Positions 45,493 through 54,254 of a stretch of DNA of 58,026 nt are shown here, piece by piece. Position 1 is the stretch's first letter, and every line of letters begins with the position of its first letter. Position numbers and translations under genes: made by a program. This DNA is from Sphingobium wenxiniae (GTDB lineage Bacteria; Pseudomonadota; Alphaproteobacteria; Sphingomonadales; Sphingomonadaceae): contig NZ_VLKK01000016.1 in assembly GCF_007830065.1 (NCBI RefSeq), forward strand, positions 1-58,026. The letters are read 5' to 3'. The notes under the pieces are model-generated. The model did not search any database. It had not been told where the DNA came from and saw only the letters and a list, made by a program, of their open reading frames with translations.

Positions 45493-46434
45493 TCATCGAG
45501 TGAATGGATCGTGCGCAGCTCCGGCCATCGCTTTTCGATATTCGCCGATCAAACGCGCGCAGAGTTGGGCTGCGGTGGGAATGTCGCGGATCGAGCCTAC
45601 ACCATGACCGGCAGACCAAATGTCCCTCCAGGCACGCCCTTCGTTTCCCATGTCGAGTTTTGCGTCGGTCGGGAGATCATCCGGATCCATGCCTGCGGCG
45701 ATGATGCTAGGCCGCATAAAACTCGCATTCACGCCCGATATTCCCGAAGTATAGACTATGTCGGCAGCACCCGTCTGGGTGAGCATCTCCTTATAATCAG
45801 TTTGGACCGTCGCTTCCTGGGTGGCGATGAACCGCGTGCCGACATAGCCCATGTCTGCATCCATCAACCGCGCCGCCGCGATCTGCCGCCCATTGGTGAT
45901 AGCGCCTGCCAGGATCACCGTGCCGTCAAAGAAGGAGCGGATTTCCGAGATCAGGGCGAAGGGATTCAACGTTCCCGCATGGCCGCCGGCGCCGGCGGCC
46001 ACGGCGATGAGGCCATCGACGCCGGCCGTCGCCGCTTTTTCCGCGTGCCGGCTGTTGATGACATCATGAAAGACAACTCCGCCATAGCTGTGGACAGCGT
46101 CGACCACCTCCTTGGCCGCGCCTAGCGACGTGATGACCAACGGCACCTTGTGATCGACCGTGACTTTGAGATCGGCGTCGAGTCGCGGATTGCTCTTGTG
46201 GACGATCTGATTGATGCCGAACGCAGCGGGCGCGGGAGAATCCGAAAGCCGTTCGGCAATCTCGTCCAGCCAGTTCGCCAAGGCTCCCGTGGTGCGGGCA
46301 TTCAGGGCTGGGAACGTTCCAATCAGGCCTGATCGGCAGACTTCCACCACGAGATCAGGGCCAGATGCGAGGAACATCGGTGCCGCAATGGCCGGTATTG
46401 CAAGATTGGTCAGCAGCTTGTCCGGTATCGCCAT
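45493..46434 (-). CDS. Nitronate monooxygenase-like flavoprotein
   Basis: A 313-residue NMO-family FMN protein: PAIAAPMFLASGPDLVVEVC near residue 12, GAGGHAGTLNPF with the conserved His, and the phosphate loop AGAITNGRQIAAARLMDADM. I chose ATG 46434 with GGAGAG just upstream; 87 extra upstream residues overlap the previous gene and are not conserved. It is not a close copy of the NMO-like protein at 19382. Embedded between acyl-CoA dehydrogenase and ligase genes, it probably acts on a CoA ester, as proposed for IpdC-like proteins. Confidence 0.85.
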   Translation of the reverse strand: MAIPDKLLTNLAIPAIAAPMFLASGPDLVVEVCRSGLIGTFPALNARTTGALANWLDEIAERLSDSPAPAAFGINQIVHKSNPRLDADLKVTVDHKVPLVITSLGAAKEVVDAVHSYGGVVFHDVINSRHAEKAATAGVDGLIAVAAGAGGHAGTLNPFALISEIRSFFDGTVILAGAITNGRQIAAARLMDADMGYVGTRFIATQEATVQTDYKEMLTQTGAADIVYTSGISGVNASFMRPSIIAAGMDPDDLPTDAKLDMGNEGRAWRDIWSAGHGVGSIRDIPTAAQLCARLIGEYRKAMAGAAHDPFTR

Positions 46435-46445
46435 CACTCTCTCCA

Positions 46446-47609
46446 TCAAGCCTTGGGCAAACCCAGGCGATTGGCTATATTGTTCAATTGAATCGCGGAC
46501 GATCCGCCATAGATCGGATAGACCAGGACGTCGCGGACGTGTCGCTCGATCGAGAAGCCCTCGGCGTAGCCATAAGCCCCCAAAATCTGCTGACAACTGA
46601 GGACTACGTCGCGGCACGTATCGCAGACGAAGAGCTTGGTCATGGCGGTTTCGGCAGCGGCTGGCCGTCCCTCCTGGAGAAGCCACGCAGCCCAATAGAG
46701 CATGTTTCGGCAGGCCTGAACCTTGGTCTTCGCATCTGCCAGTTTGTGCCGTATCGATTGAAAGGAGCAGATTCGTTGACCAAATTGCGAGCGCTGCTGG
46801 CTATATTCCCAAGCTTCCGCAAGTGCTGCTTCCGCGACACCCAGCGCCATCGCTGGAACCTCCAGCTTTTCCGCCTCAAGCGCCGGACCAGCGAGCTGCG
46901 ACCACCCTTGGTTCCACATTGCCTCGCCGCCCAGTATCGCGTCCAGTCCGACCTCGACATTGTCGAATATTACATCGCAGGTCGGCGAACCGCGCTGACC
47001 CATGGTTTCCACCGTCGTGATGCTGATGCCAGGCAACGTCGGGGGAACGAGCAGAAAAGAAAGATTCTTGTAGCGTGGACCATCCGGGTCGGATTTGACC
47101 AGCAGCAGGAGATAATCAGCGATGGTGGCGCCCGAGCACCAGCGCTTCGCTCCGTTGATGATGATCTTGTCACCCTTGCGCTGGGCCGTCGTCTTCGTGG
47201 CCGCCAGGTCGGCTCCGACATCAGGCTCCGACAAGGCGTAGGCAAAGAAGATCGACCCTTCGACAACGCGCGGGAGAAGCTGCGCTTTCTGTTCAGGTGA
47301 GCCCGACGAGGTGATGTTCATCCCCCCATAGCAGGCGGTATGGATATACATGCCGGCAAGGATACCGCTTGCCTTGCTCAATTCCTCGATCACCGCCGTC
47401 ATGGCGATCAGATCGAAGCCAGCGCCGCCATATTCCTCCGGAACGGTGAGCGCGCCCAGGCCCAGATCGCCGATTTTCCGGTGAATCTCCATCGGGAAAT
47501 GATCCGCCTTGTCCCATTTGGCGATGATCTCGTTATTCGCCTCGCGTGCGACAAACTTGCGCACGGTATCGCGGATCATTGTGATATGTTCGGGTTCCGA
47601 GAAATCCAC
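46446..47609 (-). CDS. Acyl-CoA dehydrogenase
   Basis: A 387-residue acyl-CoA dehydrogenase. The FAD/substrate loops FAYALSEPDVGADLAATKTT and GAYGYAEGFSIERHVRDV are present. The usual C-terminal catalytic Glu is missing (IYGGSSAIQ); Glu247 in LEAEKLEV is at the helix-G position seen in isovaleryl-CoA-type enzymes. The start is GTG 47609 with GGAAGG about ten bases upstream. It lies 32 bp after the thiolase in the eight-gene operon. A branched or cyclic acyl-CoA is a plausible substrate. Confidence 0.87.
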   Translation of the reverse strand: MDFSEPEHITMIRDTVRKFVAREANNEIIAKWDKADHFPMEIHRKIGDLGLGALTVPEEYGGAGFDLIAMTAVIEELSKASGILAGMYIHTACYGGMNITSSGSPEQKAQLLPRVVEGSIFFAYALSEPDVGADLAATKTTAQRKGDKIIINGAKRWCSGATIADYLLLLVKSDPDGPRYKNLSFLLVPPTLPGISITTVETMGQRGSPTCDVIFDNVEVGLDAILGGEAMWNQGWSQLAGPALEAEKLEVPAMALGVAEAALAEAWEYSQQRSQFGQRICSFQSIRHKLADAKTKVQACRNMLYWAAWLLQEGRPAAAETAMTKLFVCDTCRDVVLSCQQILGAYGYAEGFSIERHVRDVLVYPIYGGSSAIQLNNIANRLGLPKA

Positions 47610-47641
47610 GTCTTATAATCCTTCCGTTGTTCCAAACCCTG

Positions 47642-48820
47642 TCAGGCGATTTCGAAAAGACCTGCAACTCCCTGTCCGCCAGCGACACACATCGTCACCA
47701 CCACGAAGCGGGCTTTGCGTCGTTTGCCTTCGAGCAGCGCATGTCCTACCATCCGTGATCCCGTCATGCCGTAAGGATGTCCCAGCGCGATCGCGCCGCC
47801 ATTCACGTTCAGTCGCTCGCTTGGGATTTCGAGCCTGTCGCGACAGTAAACAGCCTGCGAGGCGAATGCCTCGTTCAGTTCCCAAAGATCGATATCCGGT
47901 ACTTTGAGGCCGTGCCGCGCCAAGAGTCCGCGTACGGCGAAAACGGGAGCGATGCCCATCTCCTCGGGATCGCACCCACCGGTCGCGAGGCCGCGAAATA
48001 TTCCAAGAGGGGAGAGTCCGCGTTTTTCCGCTGCCTTTGCATCCATCAGGACGCATGCAGAAGCACCATCGGACAATTGCGAACTATTGCCCGCGGTAAT
48101 CGTTAAATCATCGCCCAGAACCGGCTTTAGCCGCCGCAGATCGTCCAATATAGTCGAAGAGCGATTGCATTCGTCCTTTTCCAGCAAATAGGATTCCGGG
48201 ACCAAGCCATTCACCCCTTTGATGAGGCGTGTGACGGTCATTTTCACGATCTCGGCGTCGAACGCGCCTTCCGCCTGCGCGCGCGCCGTCCGCTGCTGAC
48301 TTTCCAGAGCAAAGGCGTCCTGGGTCTGGCGGCTGATTCCGTAGCGCCGCGCGACGATCTCCGCCGTTTCGAGCATCGACATGAAAATGGAGGGCCGGTT
48401 CTTTTCGAGCCAGGGATCTTTGGTTTCGTATCCGTTTTGATGATTGTTCTGCACCAAAGTGATGGACTCGAGTCCGCCCGCCACCATGATGTCCGCGTCG
48501 CCCATCGCTATTGCATTTGCTGCCTGCGCGATGGCAGACAGGCTGGAGGCGCACGCACGAGCGATCGTGCTGGCTGTCACCGTCACAGGGAACCCAGCAC
48601 GCAGCACGCATTGCCGGGCGATATTGGTCCCGGTCGTACCTTCGGGCATCGCGCACCCCATCGCTACGTCGTCAATTTCGCCGGGATCGACACCGGCCCG
48701 TTCGACAGCGTTGGCGATCGCGCATGCGCCTAGCGAAGCCCCATGAGTACCGTTGAGACTGCCTTTATAGGCCTTGGCGATTGGCGTTCGCGCCGTCGAA
48801 ACGATGGCAATATCGCGCAT
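47642..48820 (-). CDS. Thiolase (acetyl-CoA acetyltransferase family)
   Basis: A 392-residue thiolase with Cys90 (ARACASSL), NEAFA, His348 (GHPYGMTG) and Cys378 (MCVAGGQG): complete active site. Its first codon overlaps the stop of the preceding acyl-CoA dehydrogenase (ATGA), so I chose ATG 48820 rather than ATG 48823. It completes a beta-oxidation set with the dehydrogenases, crotonase and SDR of the same operon. Paralogue of the thiolase at 30137. Confidence 0.91.
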   Translation of the reverse strand: MRDIAIVSTARTPIAKAYKGSLNGTHGASLGACAIANAVERAGVDPGEIDDVAMGCAMPEGTTGTNIARQCVLRAGFPVTVTASTIARACASSLSAIAQAANAIAMGDADIMVAGGLESITLVQNNHQNGYETKDPWLEKNRPSIFMSMLETAEIVARRYGISRQTQDAFALESQQRTARAQAEGAFDAEIVKMTVTRLIKGVNGLVPESYLLEKDECNRSSTILDDLRRLKPVLGDDLTITAGNSSQLSDGASACVLMDAKAAEKRGLSPLGIFRGLATGGCDPEEMGIAPVFAVRGLLARHGLKVPDIDLWELNEAFASQAVYCRDRLEIPSERLNVNGGAIALGHPYGMTGSRMVGHALLEGKRRKARFVVVTMCVAGGQGVAGLFEIA

Positions 48821-49974
48821 CATTGACTCCATTGGCTGAAATGCCGACCCGAGACCCATCCGGCGACCATCGTTCGGTGAATATCAAGCGTCCCTCCCGC
48901 GATCGAATAGCCGCGCACATAACGATAGAGCCGTTCGATTCCCGTTTCTTGAAGATAGCCTGCGCCGCCGAAAAGCTGGATGGCGTCGTCGGTCACCTTG
49001 CGCGCTACTTCATTCACGAAGATCTTGGTGGTGGAGGCGTCATAGGCGGTGGGCATACCGTCCGGCGTTCGGCTGAGGGCGCGATAGACCATGAGGCGTG
49101 CTGCCTCCAATTGCGTCGCCATATCGGCGATCTTGAGCTGGACCGCCTGGAATTCGATGAGCGCCTTGCCGAACTGCTCGCGGGTCTGAACATAGTCCAA
49201 CGCACGTTCGTAGGCACCTGTCGCAATGCCCAACATGCCTGCTGAACCGCCTAGTCGTTCCAGATTATAGATGTGCGAAAGGGCCGCAAAAGCGCCGGGG
49301 CCTGCCAGGATATGATCTTCCGGAACCGTGCAATCGTCAAAGGTGAGGTCGGCTTGGTAGCTACCGCCCATGTTCTTGCTCAGGCGCTCGATCCTGAAGC
49401 CCGGCGCATCGGCGGGGACGAGTATCGCCCCGATGGCGCCCGCCCCGGGCTTATCGTCGAGCCGCGCGTAGATGATGAAGACCGAGGCGTCCTTCGCATT
49501 GGAAACATAATGCTTCCGGCCATTGATAACGATCTTGCCGTTTTGAATATGGGCGCGGGTTCTCATCGCGGTGGCGGCTGTACCTGCCTCGGGTTCCGAG
49601 ATACCGATACTCACCGTGGCTTCGCCGCGACATATGGCGGGAAGATATTTCTGCCGCAGGCTCTCGTCAGCGAATTTCTCGAGATAATAAGCTTGGCCAA
49701 TGCTTGTCAGTGCCATCAAGGATGATGCCTGCGGACTAACCTTTGCCATCTCTTCTATGCAGATGGCCACATCGAGAGGGGGTAGGCCCAAGCCACCATA
49801 TTCTGGTGAAAGGTTGAGGCCTAAAAGGCCATTTTCTCCCAAACGCTGCAAAGCGACGAGAGAGTAATTGATGTCCTCTTCCCAAAGCGCCTCGTTCGGC
49901 GCAAACAGCTTGTCCGCAATCCTGCGGGTCGCATCCCGCTGCTGCTCCTGTTCTTCGGTGAGGCCAAAGTGCAC
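48820..49974 (-). CDS. Acyl-CoA dehydrogenase, isovaleryl-CoA-dehydrogenase-like
   Basis: A 384-residue acyl-CoA dehydrogenase (SIGISEPEAGTAATAMRTRA; TREQFGKALIEFQAVQLKIA; QLFGGAGYLQETGIERLYRY). The C-terminal base is replaced (IAGGTLDI), while Glu239 in NLERLGG corresponds to the helix-G Glu of isovaleryl-CoA dehydrogenase, pointing to a branched-chain substrate. GTG start at 49974 with AAGGAT about seven bases upstream. It overlaps the thiolase by the ATGA arrangement and follows the crotonase by 30 bp. Confidence 0.87.
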   Translation of the reverse strand: MHFGLTEEQEQQRDATRRIADKLFAPNEALWEEDINYSLVALQRLGENGLLGLNLSPEYGGLGLPPLDVAICIEEMAKVSPQASSLMALTSIGQAYYLEKFADESLRQKYLPAICRGEATVSIGISEPEAGTAATAMRTRAHIQNGKIVINGRKHYVSNAKDASVFIIYARLDDKPGAGAIGAILVPADAPGFRIERLSKNMGGSYQADLTFDDCTVPEDHILAGPGAFAALSHIYNLERLGGSAGMLGIATGAYERALDYVQTREQFGKALIEFQAVQLKIADMATQLEAARLMVYRALSRTPDGMPTAYDASTTKIFVNEVARKVTDDAIQLFGGAGYLQETGIERLYRYVRGYSIAGGTLDIHRTMVAGWVSGRHFSQWSQ

Positions 49975-50004
49975 GTAATTATCCTTGCAATAGGGGGTGA
50001 AGGC

Positions 50005-50790
50005 TCAGCGCCCTGCAAAACACGGAGCACGCTTTTCGGCGAAGGCAGCGATCGCTTCGCGATGATCGTCAGTCATGAAGGCGCGGGTCTGGTGCATGGC
50101 TTCGAGATTGACCACTGCCTGGAGCGGTTCTGTCTCGGCGGCTAGCAGATTGGCCTTCATATATTGGTAGGCTACGACTGGACCATTCGCGATACGCGCG
50201 GCAATGGCGCGCGTATCGGCCTCGAGTGCGTCATCGGCGACCAGCTTATTGATCAGGCCAAGCTTCAGCGCCTCTTCGGCACCCAGCATTTCGCCCAAAA
50301 GCATCATCTCGCGCGCTTTGGCCGTGCCGACCAACCGGGTCAATGTCCAGGAAATGCCGCAATCACCGCTAAAGCCGACCTTGCCGAATGCCGTGGTGAA
50401 GCGCGCAGACGTGCCAGCAATCCGCATGTCGCATGCGGCGGCGATAGCAAGCCCAGCCCCCGCCGCAACGCCGTTGAGCTGCGCGATCACGACGCGCGGC
50501 AGGCTGCGGATCAGGCCTGGCAGCCTCTGCGTCGGTTGCATGATGTGGAGATAGTTTTCATAGGTCATCGAGGTCATGTCATGCATGACCTTGACGTCGC
50601 CTCCGGCACTGAACGCCCGACCCGATCCAGTAATGACGATCACGCCCACGTCGGGCGAATTGCCAAGTTCCTCGAGCGTCAAAAGCAGTTGGTCCGTCGT
50701 CTCGACAGAAATGGCATTCATCCGGTCGGGACCGTCGAGCAGGACGGTGCCTATGCGATCTTCTACCGATGTACGAACCTGTGTGACCAT
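50005..50790 (-). CDS. Crotonase-superfamily protein
   Basis: A 261-residue crotonase with oxyanion segments FSAGGDVKVM and GVAAGAGL. Glu144 and Glu164 of rat hydratase are replaced by Ala115 and Phe135; Asp143 lies in GFSGDCG. An isomerase-type or ring-modifying role is likelier than hydration. I chose ATG 50790, for which GAGGG lies nine bases upstream; ATG 50799 would have the site touching the start codon. Second gene of the eight-gene operon, 37 bp after the SDR. Confidence 0.83.
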   Translation of the reverse strand: MVTQVRTSVEDRIGTVLLDGPDRMNAISVETTDQLLLTLEELGNSPDVGVIVITGSGRAFSAGGDVKVMHDMTSMTYENYLHIMQPTQRLPGLIRSLPRVVIAQLNGVAAGAGLAIAAACDMRIAGTSARFTTAFGKVGFSGDCGISWTLTRLVGTAKAREMMLLGEMLGAEEALKLGLINKLVADDALEADTRAIAARIANGPVVAYQYMKANLLAAETEPLQAVVNLEAMHQTRAFMTDDHREAIAAFAEKRAPCFAGR

Positions 50791-50827
50791 GTTTTCCATC
50801 CCTCAAATTACTGCACAACGGGGCGGA

Positions 50828-51664
50828 TCAACCTTTACGCAGCGTATCCCATTGCGCGTCGGTCCACTCGAACATCCGGTCAGCCCTTGGGCCGGTGAGG
50901 CCGCTTGCGCCGTCGATCGAAATCATCTCGCCGCTGATATAAGAGGCGGCGTCAGACACGAGGAAGGAACTCAGATCGACGAGATCATCGGTCTGCCCGG
51001 CGCGACGAAGCGGAATATCCTTGGCCAATTCTGCTTCGGGATCGGTGACGTCGGGGTGGAGGCGCGCAGCGGTAGCGGGCGTTGGAAACAGCCCTGGCGC
51101 TAGGCCGACCAGCCTGATGCCCTTGGGCCCCCATTCCTGCGCGAGGCTCTTGGTCATCGCCAGCATAGCCGCCTTGGAAATGGTCAACGGCACGGTGAAA
51201 GGCCTACCGTTGCCGACACCGGAGGCCAGCACGCTTAAGACCACGCCCCTCTGTCCCTTGTCGATCCAACGCTTGCCCGCTGCGATCGTCATCCACAATC
51301 CGCCCAGCAGAGACACGCGAATGACGGCCTCCACAGCGCGGGGAGATAATGTTTCCGTACGTGCCAGGAAATTTCCCGCAGCGTTGTTTATCAGTACATC
51401 CAACGGAGCTTCTGCCCAGATTTGGTCCAACAGCCCATCAATCATCTCGGGCTGGCGGATATCGCATTCAAATGCCTGGCATTTCCCACCCGCTGCTTCG
51501 ATTTGCGCAACAGTTTCCTGGAGCTTTTCCATGTGGCGACCGCAGATGATCATCTTCGCGCCCAGAGAGGCCATGCCAATGGCCATGCGCTGGCCGAGGC
51601 CCGAGCCGCCCCCCGTTATAAGGATGCGCTTGTGAGCGAGAAACGTCGTTGGAAGCCGGCTCAT
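50828..51664 (-). CDS. SDR, 2,4-dienoyl-CoA reductase-like
   Basis: A 278-residue SDR with cofactor loop TGGGSGLG (17-24) and NNAAGNF (93-99). The Tyr of the YxxxK motif is replaced by Leu160 while Lys164 is kept (PLTISKAAM). The context P-x4-SKAAMLAMTKSLAQEWGP and LAPGLFPTPATAARL resembles 2,4-dienoyl-CoA reductases, which also deviate at this Tyr. It would reduce or isomerise unsaturated CoA esters. It is the first gene of the eight-gene operon (ATG 51664, GAGG six bases upstream). A striking operator-like repeat lies 77 bp upstream. Confidence 0.82.
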   Translation of the reverse strand: MSRLPTTFLAHKRILITGGGSGLGQRMAIGMASLGAKMIICGRHMEKLQETVAQIEAAGGKCQAFECDIRQPEMIDGLLDQIWAEAPLDVLINNAAGNFLARTETLSPRAVEAVIRVSLLGGLWMTIAAGKRWIDKGQRGVVLSVLASGVGNGRPFTVPLTISKAAMLAMTKSLAQEWGPKGIRLVGLAPGLFPTPATAARLHPDVTDPEAELAKDIPLRRAGQTDDLVDLSSFLVSDAASYISGEMISIDGASGLTGPRADRMFEWTDAQWDTLRKG

Positions 51665-51740
51665 GCAATCCTCTTTTCCCCCGCTCCGTAACCGACGGGT
51701 AAAGGCCATTTAGCCCTAATCGATATCCGCCTGCAAACGA

Positions 51741-51778
51741 TTTTCTCTATGGAAATTATATATTCTCTATAGAGAAAA
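51741..51778. promoter_or_regulatory. Operator-like repeats upstream of the eight-gene operon
   Basis: TTTTCTCTAT (51741-51750) and ATAGAGAAAA (51769-51778) form perfect 10-bp inverted arms. Within them TTCTCTATAGAGAA (51763-51776) is a perfect 14-bp palindrome, and TTCTCTAT recurs in direct orientation 20 bp apart. Two helical turns between half-sites fits a dimer-of-dimers regulator. The regulator is unknown; the IclR, GntR and TetR proteins of the island are candidates. Confidence 0.55.
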
Positions 51779-51824
51779 CCGTGATATGGAATCGCGATGC
51801 GCCGACCCAAGAACGTGGGCCTAA

Positions 51825-52257
51825 ACCGGCACAGTCTCGAACAATACCACTTTTGACCTTGGTTTTGCCGCCCGCAAGAACATCGTGGCGCACCGGCATG
51901 TTCGCAACCGCGCAGGGATCGATCCCGATGGCTCGCCTTTCCCGATCCTCAATTCGGTCGACATGATCCCGGTCGATCAACGGACCGAAGAGCTTCAACT
52001 GCTTGGTGATACACTAAATGAGCGGCTTCATTATATTCCCGGAGGATTCCTCTTCAAGGAATCCGGGCATGATCGCCGTGACGCCAATTATTTCGGGCGC
52101 TCCGCGTAACAATCGCGAAGCTACGGGTGGAAATCAGAGCTAGTCAATCTTTGGTCAGGCCGATTTCAAACTCACCGATACGTTCACGCTCAACGGCGGA
52201 TTGCGCCATATGTGGGATAAGCGCGACCTGACATCATTAAGCCGGCAGAATCCGGCT
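51825..52257 (+). pseudogene. TonB-dependent receptor remnant
   Basis: Two fragments of a receptor barrel are readable. From 51825 one phase encodes SNNTTFDLGFAARKNIVAHR and, further on, VDQRTEELQLLGDTLNERLH and YIPGGFLFKESGHDRRD, ending at TAA 52107-52109. From about 52144, another phase encodes FGQADFKLTDTFTLNGGLRH then MWDKRDLTSLSRQN. Both are typical of sphingomonad TonB receptors, but signal peptide, plug and most of the barrel are absent. It is a decayed gene with internal deletion, not a functional receptor. Confidence 0.68.
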
Positions 52258-52266
52258 GAGTCTTTT

Positions 52267-53301
52267 TTACACCGTGGCGATGGGTGTTACTGCAGACCCA
52301 GCTGCGCCCGGCAGACGTAGCGGTGGGGCTGTCAGCAGGAAGCGCGAGCGCCCATTCTCCCTCAGCCAGCTCGCGAGTTTGCTGAGGTACCAAAGTTCGC
52401 CCAACGGAATGCCATTTTTAAACAGGCAATGTTCGTGAAGCGGCAGCCCCGCGCATCTATGTGCATCCGGTGATGCGGTAGACGGAACATATTCCACCGA
52501 AAAATTATCTGCTACGATCGCTGCAATCCCGGTCTCGTCGATCCACCGCAGTAAGTCGGGATCGCGCCCGTCCAAGCCTGCCCCAGTGGCACGCAACACC
52601 GATGAATCCACTTGCCCGTCATGCTCGGCGATCAGGCCGGCAAAGCCGAAATGCAGGCATAATATATCGCCGCGTTCGACCGACACCTTATCCCGTTCCA
52701 TCACTTCGCGCAGTTGGGCGAAGGATATACGCTGTTTTTCGATGCCATGATGTGCATGCCAATCGACCAGCACCCCGCGCCCTTGCATGCCGTGTAACGC
52801 CAGATGTTCTATTCCCAGCGGACGCAGCGCCATTCCCGGCCACTGACCATCATCACCAGTAAGATCGGGGCGAAGTCCTTCAAGTGTGTAGCCATTATAA
52901 TAGCGCGGTTCTTCTGCACCGTCGCCATCGGCATCGAAGAGTTGCCCGATGTGGCAGAAGCTATCCCACTGTGTTGAATATTGCGGAAAGAAAGTCACCA
53001 CGTCGTCGTTCACCAGATCATTCCAGTCCGGTGACAGCAGCATGTCGAACCGTGCATGTCCCTTGTGGCTGATTGGTCGTATGTCGGGTGGGTTACGCGC
53101 TGTCGAAATGCCAGCGCTCGGCTGATCCAGCCGGAGGCTGAGACAAAAGGTCAAACCTTCCTTGACCTCGGCTATTCCTTCCAGGACTTTCCGGCGATCG
53201 ATGAGGTTGACCCGGCCGAGTTGATCGTCGTCGCCAAAGTCTCCCCAATTCGATGCCTCCGGACGTCGTATCCATCGTCTCCGGGGCTTGTCTTCCAGCA
53301 T
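52267..53301 (-). CDS. Cyclase-family metal-dependent hydrolase
   Basis: A 344-residue member of the cyclase/kynurenine-formamidase-like superfamily. The metal-site segment appears as TQWDSFCHIGQ (in place of HxGTHxDxP), with further His in VDWHAHHGIEK and GLPLHEHCLFKNG near the C-terminus. Members of this branch hydrolyse amides or lactone-like rings, so ring opening is possible here. I chose ATG 53301 with AGGACAGG upstream. It follows the IclR gene by 97 bp on the same strand and may belong to its unit. Confidence 0.8.
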   Translation of the reverse strand: MLEDKPRRRWIRRPEASNWGDFGDDDQLGRVNLIDRRKVLEGIAEVKEGLTFCLSLRLDQPSAGISTARNPPDIRPISHKGHARFDMLLSPDWNDLVNDDVVTFFPQYSTQWDSFCHIGQLFDADGDGAEEPRYYNGYTLEGLRPDLTGDDGQWPGMALRPLGIEHLALHGMQGRGVLVDWHAHHGIEKQRISFAQLREVMERDKVSVERGDILCLHFGFAGLIAEHDGQVDSSVLRATGAGLDGRDPDLLRWIDETGIAAIVADNFSVEYVPSTASPDAHRCAGLPLHEHCLFKNGIPLGELWYLSKLASWLRENGRSRFLLTAPPLRLPGAAGSAVTPIATV

Positions 53302-53398
53302 TGCCTGTCCTGAATATTGTCGAGATAAAATAGGTTTAGGGCGAAATATTCTGAGGTCAATCAAAGGCTGAGTTCAATGAAAAGCATCGCTAAGCCGG

Positions 53399-54253
53399 CT
53401 ATCGTTGACTCATTGGCCGGGGAAACACGGGCGCTTGTTCCGATGCAGGTACGACCTGTGCAACCGACGTCGCCAGTTCGATTAACTCGTGCCCAATCCG
53501 GGTAAGCGTTGCAGAATCATGTTGATCGCGGAACATTGTCGCGCTGCACACCATCGTGATCGGCGGGCCGTCGAATCGTACGGGAGCTGCGAGAGCCGTG
53601 ACGCCAGCGGTCGAATAGCCGTCGTCGATACCCCAGCCTCGATCCAACGCCTCTTTGGCCTGGTCGATGAAATCCCAGTAGGCGAGCGGCCGCTGTATCC
53701 GAAGGCCCCCATACATAGTTTGGCGCTCATCTTCGCTAAGATCGCTTTGGAGTGCCATGATACGCGCCATGCCGCCGATCAGAAGCGGTAACTGATGGCC
53801 GACGTTCATCTGGATACGCAACGCTGATCGATTCTCTGCCGAAGCAAGCAAAATCATGCGATGATAGGATACTCGCCGCCAAATCGTGACGGTGACCGAG
53901 TAGCTATGGGCGATGCGCTCCATCATTGGCTGAACAGCCGCCAAATAATCATGGTGGGCCATGCCCACGTTTGCCAAGCCGATGACTCCATCGCCAATCA
54001 TGTAGGTCTTCGTATCAGGGAGAAAGCGCACATAGCCTTCGTTCACCAAAGTACGGAGGATGTTGAAGCAGGTGCTCGGCACGATGTTGGTGTCGCGAGC
54101 GATGAAACTCACCCCGACCGGACGGTCCAGACGACTGAGATGTCGCAGGATACGCATCGTGTTGATCGTAGCGCCGACGATTTTGCCGGAACCCGGTCGG
54201 CCTTCGCCTTCACTTCGACTATCCTCACCCGATAATTTGGTCGGCATCGCCAT
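53399..54253 (-). CDS. IclR-family regulator
   Basis: A 284-residue IclR-type regulator: winged helix-turn-helix VSFIARDTNIVPSTCFNILR followed by TLVNEGYVRF (about 47-78), and a C-terminal effector domain (HDYLAAVQPMMERIA; GWGIDDGYSTAGVTALAAPV). IclR regulators of catabolic clusters bind aromatic or organic acid inducers. Start ATG 54253, one base after the stop of the upstream crotonase; ATG 54247 is an alternative. The operon crotonase-IclR (then cyclase) suggests control of its own unit. Confidence 0.87.
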   Translation of the reverse strand: MAMPTKLSGEDSRSEGEGRPGSGKIVGATINTMRILRHLSRLDRPVGVSFIARDTNIVPSTCFNILRTLVNEGYVRFLPDTKTYMIGDGVIGLANVGMAHHDYLAAVQPMMERIAHSYSVTVTIWRRVSYHRMILLASAENRSALRIQMNVGHQLPLLIGGMARIMALQSDLSEDERQTMYGGLRIQRPLAYWDFIDQAKEALDRGWGIDDGYSTAGVTALAAPVRFDGPPITMVCSATMFRDQHDSATLTRIGHELIELATSVAQVVPASEQAPVFPRPMSQR

Positions 54254-54254
54254 G

